Shown piece by piece: positions 1 through 6,075 of a DNA stretch of 13,021 bases. The stretch covers positions 1-13,021 of the forward strand of contig JALURD010000111.1 of the NCBI GenBank assembly GCA_027057815.1, read 5' to 3'. The notes beneath the pieces are model-generated. The model ran no database searches. It was not told the DNA's origin and saw only the letters and a list, made by a program, of their open reading frames with translations. This DNA is from Acidilobaceae archaeon. GTDB lineage: Archaea; Thermoproteota; Thermoprotei_A; Sulfolobales; Acidilobaceae. Within the stretch, counting starts at the first letter, position 1, and each line of letters starts with the position of its first letter. A program made the translations under genes and the position numbers.

Positions 1-508
1 GGAAGAAGGGTGGCGTCCCGTGTGGCACCTCGACTTCAAGGCCAGCGGCCTTCAAGGCAGCTGCGACCTGCGGGAGGACCTTAACGTGCTGTATCGAGCC
101 GACCACAGCAACCCTCCCGACTCCCCGCCTAGAAAGCAACTGTGCCGCCTCCTCTGCCAGCTCGCTCGGTATACTAGACATGTGGAAGGCTGGATCGAAC
201 ACCACCAAGTCGGGCACGCTTCTGCCGTCGGCTAGCTCCGGCGGGTAAGGCGTGTGGCCTAGGTGAACTACAAGGTCGGGCTTGAGAAGCAACACTTTAT
301 CCAAGTGTAGGTCACAAGCTCCGAACACACTGTCGCTATGTATAAGCACCTCGGCCCCCGTGACCTTCTTAATGCACTCGGCAATCCTACCCGACAATGG
401 CTTCAAGCCGTCAGGGACTTGCAGGAGTATCCTCTTGGCCCTCCTCTTCCTGGCTTCCTCGGCTATTCTGTCAACGTTAATTTCGTAGCCTCCAACCTTG
501 CATTCCAA
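1..508 (-). CDS. dph2: Dph2, diphthamide biosynthesis 3-amino-3-carboxypropyl transferase (5' part, cut by window edge)
   Basis: Archaeal Dph2 is a homodimeric radical-SAM-like [4Fe-4S] enzyme that carries out the first step of diphthamide formation on elongation factor 2. Only the first 169 residues are visible; the rest lies left of the window. Residues 8-37 (YEINVDRIAEEA, then RILLQVPDGLKP) match the Dph2 N-terminus. VFGACDL at residues 61-67 supplies Cys65, the expected first of three cluster-binding cysteines; the other two would lie outside. HLGHTPYP follows at about residue 82. A stop codon lies seven codons upstream of the chosen TTG, and there is no in-frame ATG or GTG between them, so TTG at 508-506 is the likely start. 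GGAGAGGTG lies seven bases before it. The gene is 78 bases downstream of rpl10e and may be cotranscribed with it. EF-2 modification fits a translation-focused cluster. Family assignment is firm; the start is fairly firm. Confidence 0.9.
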   Translation of the reverse strand, partial: MECKVGGYEINVDRIAEEARKRRAKRILLQVPDGLKPLSGRIAECIKKVTGAEVLIHSDSVFGACDLHLDKVLLLKPDLVVHLGHTPYPPELADGRSVPDLVVFDPAFHMSSIPSELAEEAAQLLSRRGVGRVAVVGSIQHVKVLPQVAAALKAAGLEVEVPHGTPPFF

Positions 509-586
509 GTATTTGCACCTCTCCAGCTAGATAAGTGGGAAGGAGGGAGGGGATATTCAGAATGCTATATGGCCGAGGATTACTGG

Positions 587-1099
587 TTACTTGAGTTCCT
601 TAATCACTATCCTCGTGGGGAGTGGGAGCTTCCTTGCTCCCCTCCTCAGCGCTTCCTTGACGTGTTCGGCATCCTTCTTCCTAGCCCAGACCTCGAGTAC
701 CACGTGACCCGGGTAGACCCTGGCAGCGGTTCCTATGGGTTTACCGAATGCCTGCCTCATACCGTCCTGGAGACGGTCTGCGCCGGCGAAAGCCATCATC
801 TTATTCTCCCTCAGCACGTGGTGCGGGTAGACCTTCACTCTGAAGTAGAAGTTCATGTCGCCAACCGTGCTTGAGAGGTACTTGTTAACAGCTATTCTGG
901 CAGCCTCGAGTGCGTTGTGCCTGATCTGGCCGGCCTCGATCACGACTAGCTCTCCCTTGATCTCGGCGTTCTCCATCATGTCGTGGTTACCCATCTCGAA
1001 CTTAGTTATCTTCGGCGGCGGGACTCCGTGAATATACTCCTTCCTAGTGTAGGGTGGCCCGCTGAAGTGAGTATAGCACCTAGCCGGCCTCAGGGGCAT
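587..1099 (-). CDS. rpl10e: 50S ribosomal protein L10e (uL16 family)
   Basis: This is the archaeal/eukaryotic L10e, equivalent to bacterial L16. It sits near the peptidyl transferase centre and the A-site tRNA elbow of the large subunit. The 170-residue length is normal. It begins MPLRPARCY and shows YTRKEYIHGVPPPKI at residues 17-31, IRHNALEAARIAVNKYL near 58-74, and the basic stretch HHVLRENKMM followed by GADRLQDGMRQAFGKP, which are family hallmarks. The ATG at 1099 has GGGTG eight bases upstream. A TATA-like element in the 52-base gap after the THUMP methyltransferase gene suggests that it can be transcribed separately, as expected for a highly expressed ribosomal protein. It precedes dph2. 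Nothing is missing or truncated. Confidence 0.97.
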   Translation of the reverse strand: MPLRPARCYTHFSGPPYTRKEYIHGVPPPKITKFEMGNHDMMENAEIKGELVVIEAGQIRHNALEAARIAVNKYLSSTVGDMNFYFRVKVYPHHVLRENKMMAFAGADRLQDGMRQAFGKPIGTAARVYPGHVVLEVWARKKDAEHVKEALRRGARKLPLPTRIVIKELK

Positions 1100-1133
1100 G
1101 CCTGGCGCACCCTGCTAAACCCGTCTGCGGGAG

Positions 1134-1144
1134 GGTATTAAAGC
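1134..1144 (-). promoter_or_regulatory. TATA-like box for rpl10e
   Basis: On the minus strand this reads GCTTTAATACC, centred about 39 bases before the rpl10e ATG. Transcription starting about 26 bases downstream would leave a short leader carrying the Shine-Dalgarno sequence GGGTG. It lies in the 52-base gap after the preceding stop. This is pattern recognition only; no BRE was scored. Confidence 0.5.
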
Positions 1145-1151
1145 AGGCTGG

Positions 1152-2228
1152 TTATTCGATGCGCTCAAGGACTATTATAGAGGCCCATAGGTCTCCATGC
1201 CTCACCTTCCTGACGTGAGCCAGCTTTAACCCGGCTTTCCGGGCCAACTCTATCATGTAGTCCGACTCGGTCGTTATTATCGCGGCCCTGCCCCCCGGGG
1301 ATAGGGCCAGCCTCAGGCTTGGAATGAAAGCCCTGTAGAGGCGCCTCACGGCCTCGGGGTCTCCGAGCCTGATGCCGTACGGCGGGTTAGTGACTATCAC
1401 GTCAGCTGAGGCTTCCCCTATTACCTCGTGAAGCCTTCTAGCGTCGCCGACTATGAAGCGTATCCTTCCCTCCACCCTTGCAGCGGCGGCGTTCATCCTG
1501 GCTCCAAGGATGTGGCGTGGGTTCTTATCCATACACGTTATAGCTGAGTCCTCGAAGAGGTAAGCGGCTTCAAGGGCGACCGTGCCACCACCGCACATGG
1601 GGTCCACGATGTGGTCTCCGTCTTTAGCGCGCGCCAGACGTAGCATGACGTAGGCTAGGGTCGGCTTTAGCGCAGCTGGGTGATCGTAGACTCTGTACCT
1701 TCTCCTATGCCTGCTCCTCTCGCCCGTCAATAGGATCCCAGCGTAGAATCTGTCCTCCACGACGCTAGCGTGTATTATTATCGAGGGGCTGTTGAGTCTT
1801 ACCTCGGGCCTGAATCCCCTGCGCTCCTCGCAGGCCCTAACCACGGCGTCTCCGGCGAGTCTAGCTATGTCCATGGACGTGTATTCGTGGCCCTCTCCCA
1901 CCCTCTCGGCTCTAACTGCGAACGTGGAGCCAGCTGGTATGAAGTCGGGCAAAGCGCTCTTCATTATGGACTTGACGGCTTCCTTTAAGTCATTCATCCT
2001 TGGGCCTACGCTGGCCTCCGCGAGTAGTAGGATGGCCGAGTGTATGCTTCTCATTGAAAGGAGCCGGTCGGTTAGGAGCGTGAGGGGGCCAGGGGCGTCT
2101 ACCACCACCCTGCCCCTGGCCCTTCTAATTTCCACTACCTTCACTGCCCCGAGCTCCTCCATAGCCTCCTCGGCTATGACGTCCTCGGTGCCCGGGTTAC
2201 CGGTAAGCAGGAGCCTATACTTCTCCAC
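1152..2228 (-). CDS. THUMP-domain RNA guanine-N2 methyltransferase, Trm14-like
   Basis: This is a class I SAM-dependent methyltransferase with an N-terminal THUMP RNA-binding domain. Relatives make N2-methylguanosine in tRNA: Trm14 at position 6, TrmG10/Trm11 at position 10. The start TGNPGTEDVIAEE, the linker HRRRYRVYDHPAALKPT at 174-190 and the SAM motif DPMCGGGT at 209-216 look more like Trm14 and bacterial RlmL than TrmG10, whose motif I is usually DPFCGTG. The catalytic NPPYG is at 281-285. I chose the GTG at 2228 (358 residues): it begins directly at VEKYRLLL, has AAGGTGG just upstream, and overlaps the TrmJ-like gene by only 14 bases. An earlier TTG at 2279 would add 17 arginine-rich residues dictated by the upstream gene. 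The family is firm; the substrate position is inferred. Confidence 0.88.
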   Translation of the reverse strand: MEKYRLLLTGNPGTEDVIAEEAMEELGAVKVVEIRRARGRVVVDAPGPLTLLTDRLLSMRSIHSAILLLAEASVGPRMNDLKEAVKSIMKSALPDFIPAGSTFAVRAERVGEGHEYTSMDIARLAGDAVVRACEERRGFRPEVRLNSPSIIIHASVVEDRFYAGILLTGERSRHRRRYRVYDHPAALKPTLAYVMLRLARAKDGDHIVDPMCGGGTVALEAAYLFEDSAITCMDKNPRHILGARMNAAAARVEGRIRFIVGDARRLHEVIGEASADVIVTNPPYGIRLGDPEAVRRLYRAFIPSLRLALSPGGRAAIITTESDYMIELARKAGLKLAHVRKVRHGDLWASIIVLERIE

Positions 2229-2922
2229 ACCTCTCCACCTTCCTCGCAACCCTCGATAGCAGGAAGACCAGCCTGTCAACCTCCGCCTCGGTGGCCACGG
2301 CTCTGTAGAGTATCCTTCTCAGCGACTCCACCGCCTCCCACGCTCTCACGGGATCCCCGGCCACTGAGGCGAGTTTAGATGCGTACTGTAAGGCTAGGTC
2401 CACCCTACTTCTCCCAGCAAGCCTGCGTGGCGGCGGCTCCGGAGCCCTTCTCGCCCTGAAAAGTTCATACAACACTATAGCCACGGCATTGGAGAGGTTG
2501 AGGGCCGGGTACTTCTCACTCGTGGGTATGTTCACTAACACGTCACACTCCGCCAGCTCCTCGCGCGTCAGGCCAACACTCTCCCTCCCAAAAACCACGG
2601 CCACAGTGCCGCCCGACGCTAGGGCCAGGCTCGCCAGTTCACGCGGATCGACAGGGACCCTGATGATGTCGTCCTCCCTAGCGATGGCGCTGGTGCACGC
2701 GGAGAGCGTGGAGCCCTCCAGGGCCTCCCTAAGGGTCGAGGCTACTGGAATCCCCTCCAGCCTCTTCTTGGCCCTGGCCGCGAACCTGAGGGATCCCACA
2801 ACGCTGGCCTCGGGCTTAACGAGTACCATCTCCTCTACGTCGAAGTTCTCGGCTAGCCTCGCTATGTAGCCCAGGTTGACCTCTCCCTCGACCCCGACCA
2901 GGACGAGTCTAACCCTGAACAC
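2215..2922 (-). CDS. SPOUT-family tRNA methyltransferase, TrmJ-like (2'-O-methyl, probably position 32)
   Basis: This SpoU/TrmH-class enzyme has a trefoil-knot SAM site. Archaeal TrmJ characterised in Sulfolobus methylates the ribose of C32 in tRNA. The 235-residue protein opens with VRLVLVGVEGEVNLGYIARL, the usual beta-strand with the E-x-N-x-G signature. Motif 2 is FGRESVGLTREEL at 111-123, and motif 3 is NIPTSEKYPALNLSNA at 131-146, forming the knot. The C-terminal 75 residues are helical and charged, as in TrmJ. It starts with GTG at 2922, overlaps the end of the HemK-like gene by 14 bases, and overlaps the Trm14-like gene by 14 bases at its own end, so coupling in one transcript is likely. 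Family assignment is strong; position 32 is by analogy. Confidence 0.88.
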   Translation of the reverse strand: MFRVRLVLVGVEGEVNLGYIARLAENFDVEEMVLVKPEASVVGSLRFAARAKKRLEGIPVASTLREALEGSTLSACTSAIAREDDIIRVPVDPRELASLALASGGTVAVVFGRESVGLTREELAECDVLVNIPTSEKYPALNLSNAVAIVLYELFRARRAPEPPPRRLAGRSRVDLALQYASKLASVAGDPVRAWEAVESLRRILYRAVATEAEVDRLVFLLSRVARKVERCGEV

Positions 2923-3592
2923 GCCGAGCCACCAAGGCGTACAGCTCCTCGAAGAAGAGCTTCCTGGAGAGGATAAAGGCTACTCTGAACCCCCTTGACT
3001 CTATGCATCCCTTGACATCGCCGGGGGTAAGGCTGGAGTAGACTATAACAGCGTAGCCCCGGGCTCTGGCGGCTTCCCTGCACAAGTGCAGGGCTCGCTC
3101 GCCCCTTTCCCCGGCGGCCCAAGCCATGCTAAGGTACCTGTTACACCCGTCGTCCTCCAAGTCAACGGGTAGGTATGGGAGGTTGGCGATGGCCAAGTCG
3201 AATGCTCCAATGCATCCTGCACCGTCGCATTCAGCCACCGCTACCCTACCCTCTAAGCCCTCGGCCTTGACCCTCCTTAGGGCGGCGAGGACTGCGTGGG
3301 GGTTGACGTCTGTGGCCACCACGAACGCTCGGGGGAAGAGGCGAGCGGCCTCCACCGCTAGGAGCCCGCTTCCTGTCCCTATGTCGACGACGATCCCGGG
3401 CTGGATCCCCCAGGCTGCCAGCTTGGAGAGTGCCTCCAAGGCTAGGAACGTGTCGTCCGATGGCTGGTAGACGCAGGGATCCCCTAGAGACTCGCCTTCA
3501 CCACCGCCTCTAGGTCTTCGTGTGTGAGATCCCTCACCCTCTTCCCCTTCAATAGGGCCTCCAGGGATCCCTTCGGCTTCTCGCCCGTACAC
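2909..3592 (-). CDS. HemK/PrmC-like (Mtq2-type) N5-glutamine methyltransferase; start uncertain
   Basis: Archaeal HemK-like proteins of the Mtq2 type methylate the glutamine of the GGQ motif in release factor aRF1, or another substrate. The core begins VYQPSDDTFLALEAL, has motif I VDIGTGSGLLA at about 69-79 (numbered from the GTG), the acidic strand end ATDVNP at 93-98, and the glutamine-recognition motif NLPYLP at 137-142. Core length, about 187 residues, fits a complete single-domain enzyme. The start is a problem. The only in-frame ATG, GTG or TTG codons upstream are GTGs at 3592 and 3640, deep inside ksgA, and translation from them gives about 40 Gly/Glu-rich residues with no family resemblance. 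The real start is probably a rarer codon near 3470-3490, or there is coupling or a frameshift from ksgA. It overlaps the TrmJ-like gene by 14 bases. Confidence 0.82.
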   Translation of the reverse strand: MYGREAEGIPGGPIEGEEGEGSHTRRPRGGGEGESLGDPCVYQPSDDTFLALEALSKLAAWGIQPGIVVDIGTGSGLLAVEAARLFPRAFVVATDVNPHAVLAALRRVKAEGLEGRVAVAECDGAGCIGAFDLAIANLPYLPVDLEDDGCNRYLSMAWAAGERGERALHLCREAARARGYAVIVYSSLTPGDVKGCIESRGFRVAFILSRKLFFEELYALVARRVQG

Positions 3593-4305
3593 CTCTCTAC
3601 CGCCCTCAAGGCGAATCGGTTTCTCCAAGAGAAGAGGCACCTGGCAAGTTCTTCAATCTTGGGGTCCACCAGGGGATCCCACATCCTCCTCCTGACTAGG
3701 ATCACGAGTGCCGAGTCAACGTCGGGCGGAGGGTAGAATGAACCCCTCCCATAGACGCCGGCTATCCTGGCTTCGAAGAACCTCGACGCGAGTATACTTA
3801 ATCTACCGTAGTCGCTCGTGCCGGGCCTGGCGAGTAGCCTGTAGGCGACCTCCTTCTGGAGCATGAGGACCAGTACCTCCACGTTATTGTTCCTGGCGGA
3901 GTTAGCCACGATGGCTGTGGATATATTGTAAGGCGTGTTCGAGTAGACGACCGGCTCGACGGCCCTCTTAGCCAGGCTCACGCCGTCCTCTATGGTGACC
4001 TGCACGTTGCCCGGAAGAAACCCTGCAGCGACGCTGGCGAGCCTCGGGTCCAGGTCGCACGCGTGGATCCTAGCCGCGAGGTCCGCTACGTAGTACGTGA
4101 GAGTCCCCAGGCCCACGCCAATCTCGACCATATCAGCCCCCGCCCAGCCGGTGAGAGCGCGCCTGAAGGCGGACACCACGGCGGGGTCTACGAGAAAGTG
4201 TTGGCCGAGCTTCTTCACGGGGCGGGGGATCCCCGCCCTTCTGAGGGTTGCGCGGGTCCAGGAGAGGAGGCCGCGCTTCGTGGGCGGCTCAGGGGGCGGC
4301 TCCAC
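3484..4305 (-). CDS. ksgA: KsgA/Dim1, 16S rRNA dimethyladenosine transferase
   Basis: It dimethylates the two adjacent adenosines in the 3'-terminal helix of 16S rRNA during small-subunit maturation. The 273-residue protein has KKLGQHFLVD at 31-40, the SAM-binding motif EIGVGLGTLT at 61-70, the acidic CDLDP at 83-87, and the catalytic motif NTPYN at 123-127. The usual motif is NLPYN or NIPYN, so the threonine is a mild variant. FYPPPDVDSALV at 190-201 is also family-typical. The N-terminal 30 residues form a proline-rich, basic extension ahead of the conserved core. It starts with GTG at 4305, eight bases after the DUF655 stop, with AGGTAGGG upstream. Its C-terminus, DLEAVVKASL, looks natural, which makes a simple indel between it and the HemK-like gene less likely. 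Confidence 0.95.
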   Translation of the reverse strand: MEPPPEPPTKRGLLSWTRATLRRAGIPRPVKKLGQHFLVDPAVVSAFRRALTGWAGADMVEIGVGLGTLTYYVADLAARIHACDLDPRLASVAAGFLPGNVQVTIEDGVSLAKRAVEPVVYSNTPYNISTAIVANSARNNNVEVLVLMLQKEVAYRLLARPGTSDYGRLSILASRFFEARIAGVYGRGSFYPPPDVDSALVILVRRRMWDPLVDPKIEELARCLFSWRNRFALRAVERCTGEKPKGSLEALLKGKRVRDLTHEDLEAVVKASL

Positions 4306-4313
4306 CGGGATCC

Positions 4314-5228
4314 CTACCTCTGCACCCTCACCCGTCTTAGGTACTCGCGGATCCTCCGGGAGTAGTTGAGGAACCTGTCCCTAGCCTTCCAGCCGGGGTC
4401 GACGAAGAGGAAGTACTTGGCCTCCCCCTGTATCTCCCTCAATATCTGCTCGGCAAGCGCCTCCACCGGGTCTATCTTAAGTATCTTCTTAACCTCCTCA
4501 TAACTAGTAAAGCGTCTGGCCTGCCTTTCTAGGAGAAGCTTCTGGAGGGTCCTCTTACCGACGCCCTTTAGCAACTCTAACGCGTGGAGCCTCACGTTTA
4601 TGGGTTCGGCCACGTTGAAGAAGTTCACAAAGAAGCTCTCCTTCTCCGTGAGCACCCTCTTAATGGCCTCGGGGAGGTTGTCGCGTGCCGTTGGTGTGAG
4701 ATTCTCATACCTAATCGGCGTCGGCGGCGACATGATCACTTTATCTGGTAGTCCCCTCTCTCTGAGTACAGTGAGGAAGAGGTCGTAATCGTCTATGAGA
4801 TCGATAGTATCCGGCTCCTCGAAAGCCAGCCGGACCAGTTCTAAGTCGCCGCCCGGTACTTCATCTGCCACGAAGCACTGAAGCCTTTTGGGGGCCGCGC
4901 CGGGTATGCAGGCCAGCCTCACTCTCACATACCCGCCCGTAGGCCCCCGGGGCACCCTTACAGGCACCTCTAGTGCTATCGTTACTCTAGAGAAGAAGTC
5001 TAGGTCCGGATCGAGGGCTATCCCGTCTATCAGCGAGAAGGAGAGCGTGCCCAGAACCTGGGCGACAGGGACCGTTTTGTGGTGGGGGTGCGGGTCGTCA
5101 TAGTAGCCTGCGTCTAAGAAGTCGAGGACTATCCCCTCTAGATCGGGGTACTCGGGCTTAAGCTGTAGTCTCCTTGACTCCTCCCTCCTCGGGGGCCTCC
5201 TGCCGCCCCTGCCTCTACTCGCCTCCAT
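4314..5228 (-). CDS. DUF655 protein with C-terminal helix-hairpin-helix, enlarged
   Basis: This family is found throughout archaea between rpoF and ksgA, and its exact function is not established; nucleic acid binding is likely. Here it is 304 residues, whereas the euryarchaeal members I recall are near 200. Residues 1-25 are a basic tail rich in Arg. Residues 28-75 contain VLDFLDAGYYDDP and VAQVLGTLSFSLID, matching the DUF655 N-terminal barrel-like half. Residues 174-280 (YENLTPTARDNLPEAI, FFNVAEPINVRLHALELL, GVGKRTLQKLL) match the C-terminal half with its helix-hairpin-helix at about 216-240. Residues 85-168 do not match what I know of the family and look like an insertion. It starts with ATG at 5228, with GAGGTG eight bases upstream. 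A function in rRNA processing or transcription coupling is only inferred from neighbours. Confidence 0.88.
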   Translation of the reverse strand: MEASRGRGGRRPPRREESRRLQLKPEYPDLEGIVLDFLDAGYYDDPHPHHKTVPVAQVLGTLSFSLIDGIALDPDLDFFSRVTIALEVPVRVPRGPTGGYVRVRLACIPGAAPKRLQCFVADEVPGGDLELVRLAFEEPDTIDLIDDYDLFLTVLRERGLPDKVIMSPPTPIRYENLTPTARDNLPEAIKRVLTEKESFFVNFFNVAEPINVRLHALELLKGVGKRTLQKLLLERQARRFTSYEEVKKILKIDPVEALAEQILREIQGEAKYFLFVDPGWKARDRFLNYSRRIREYLRRVRVQR

Positions 5229-5307
5229 TAAGCGGGCACCTCTGGACTGGTGGACGGCGCGGCCTAGCAGGCCTCAACCCAATCCCTAGGATAAGCGTGT
5301 GCTCCCT

Positions 5308-5316
5308 ATTTATTTT
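5308..5316 (-). promoter_or_regulatory. AT-rich TATA-like element between rpoF and DUF655
   Basis: The minus strand reads AAATAAATA just after the rpoF stop, 80-90 bases before the DUF655 start. It could be an internal promoter giving a leader of about 50 bases, or simply the AT-rich 3' end of rpoF. The 91-base gap is large for this otherwise tight operon. Function is uncertain. Confidence 0.35.
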
Positions 5317-5319
5317 GAA

Positions 5320-5670
5320 TCAGGCATTAGAGGTTGACTTACAGAAATCCCGGATGGCCTCAAGGATTGAGTCTAACTTCTCCTCCTCATAGGTCACCTC
5401 GCCGCCCATCTGGAGTATGCTCCTCACTTCACCCCTAGTCTTCGGGCAAATGCTGACTATGTTCGTAGCCGTTTCCTCGCTCAACCCTAGCTCCTTGAGC
5501 TTCTCAAGAGCCTGAAGAGCTAGGTCCTCGTCACCCTCGCCGAAGAGGCGAAGGTAGTTCCACGTCCTAAGCGTGATCTCGGGCACGTCCCCCTCCTGGA
5601 CGCGTTTGGCCAGGAGGGCCCTGGCGACAGCGTATGGGACGTACTTCGTCGACACAAGCCTCCGCTCCAA
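5320..5670 (-). CDS. rpoF: DNA-directed RNA polymerase subunit F (Rpo4, Rpb4 homologue)
   Basis: RpoF pairs with RpoE (Rpb7) to form the stalk of archaeal RNA polymerase, which helps open-complex formation and RNA binding. The 116-residue length is typical. The N-terminal part (VPYAVARALLAKRVQEG) is followed by the helical HRDC-like half with LRTWNYLRLFGEGDEDLALQ at about 34-53, and LGLSEETATNIVSICPKTRGEVRSIL at 62-87, which is the clearest family signature. The gene begins with TTG at 5670, with GGTGGGGGTG eight bases before it, a strong Shine-Dalgarno match that fixes the start. It sits between rpl21e and DUF655, the conserved archaeal order. Stop is TGA at 5320-5322, followed by an AT-rich spacer. 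Confidence 0.95.
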   Translation of the reverse strand: MERRLVSTKYVPYAVARALLAKRVQEGDVPEITLRTWNYLRLFGEGDEDLALQALEKLKELGLSEETATNIVSICPKTRGEVRSILQMGGEVTYEEEKLDSILEAIRDFCKSTSNA

Positions 5671-5708
5671 AACCCGGGCACCCCCACCAGGCCTACATTG
5701 ACATGGTT

Positions 5709-5717
5709 GATAATATG
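5709..5717 (-). promoter_or_regulatory. TATA-like box for rpoF
   Basis: The minus strand reads CATATTATC in the 65-base gap after rpl21e, centred about 43 bases before the rpoF TTG. That spacing allows transcription to start just ahead of the purine-rich ribosome-binding site. Assigned by eye only. Confidence 0.4.
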
Positions 5718-5735
5718 GCTATCGTCCTCCTGGGG

Positions 5736-6068
5736 CTAGGAGCTGCTTGACTTGCCTCCCTGGACGGCTTCCGGGGGTAGGGGTCTGAGGTGCTCCGGTG
5801 TCACTATTAGGGTCTTCCTCTTCCTGCCAAGGTAGACTTCGATTATGTAGGCTCTACCCCTTTTGCCTATAACAGTCCCTGTTAGGCCGTGGTACCTTCT
5901 GTGCGGCATGCCGTAGTGGAACGACGGGTCTATCTTGATCGCTACCTTCTCTCCGATCTTGTACTCTCTGAGTATGACGCTTAGCTTGGGCACAGCCCCC
6001 TTCTCCCGCACGTGCTTCCTTAGTAGCTTGCGCGTCCTGTGCCTGTACCCTCTAGGCGCCTTGACCAC
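5736..6068 (-). CDS. rpl21e: 50S ribosomal protein L21e (eL21)
   Basis: This large-subunit protein is found in archaea and eukaryotes only. From the chosen GTG it reads MVKAPRGYRHRTRKLLRKH, the normal start of the family, followed by KIGEKVAIKIDPSFHYGMPHRRYHG-type SH3-like sequence and GLTGTVIGKRGRAYIIEV. Length is 110 residues. I chose the GTG at 6068 over an upstream TTG at 6113 because the latter would overlap pus10 and add a Pro/Ala tail. The sequence GTAGGTGA, which overlaps the pus10 stop codon, lies seven bases before the GTG and is an excellent ribosome-binding site. The gap to pus10 is seven bases, so translational coupling is likely. The C-terminus ends in a serine run. Confidence 0.94.
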   Translation of the reverse strand: MVKAPRGYRHRTRKLLRKHVREKGAVPKLSVILREYKIGEKVAIKIDPSFHYGMPHRRYHGLTGTVIGKRGRAYIIEVYLGRKRKTLIVTPEHLRPLPPEAVQGGKSSSS

Positions 6069-6075
6069 GACTCTT

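Noticed and set aside
338..874. Open frame of 178 codons on the plus strand
   Set aside because: It lies antisense to rpl10e and the start of dph2, both unmistakable, and its translation shows no family resemblance. It is a by-product of high GC content.
1792..2259. Open frame of 155 codons on the plus strand
   Set aside because: Fully antisense to the THUMP methyltransferase gene. The Ser/Ala/Leu-rich translation is typical of a shadow frame.
2862..3122. 86-codon frame on the minus strand across the HemK/TrmJ junction
   Set aside because: It overlaps both real genes in another frame and its product is Ser/Gly/Arg-rich with no recognisable motif.
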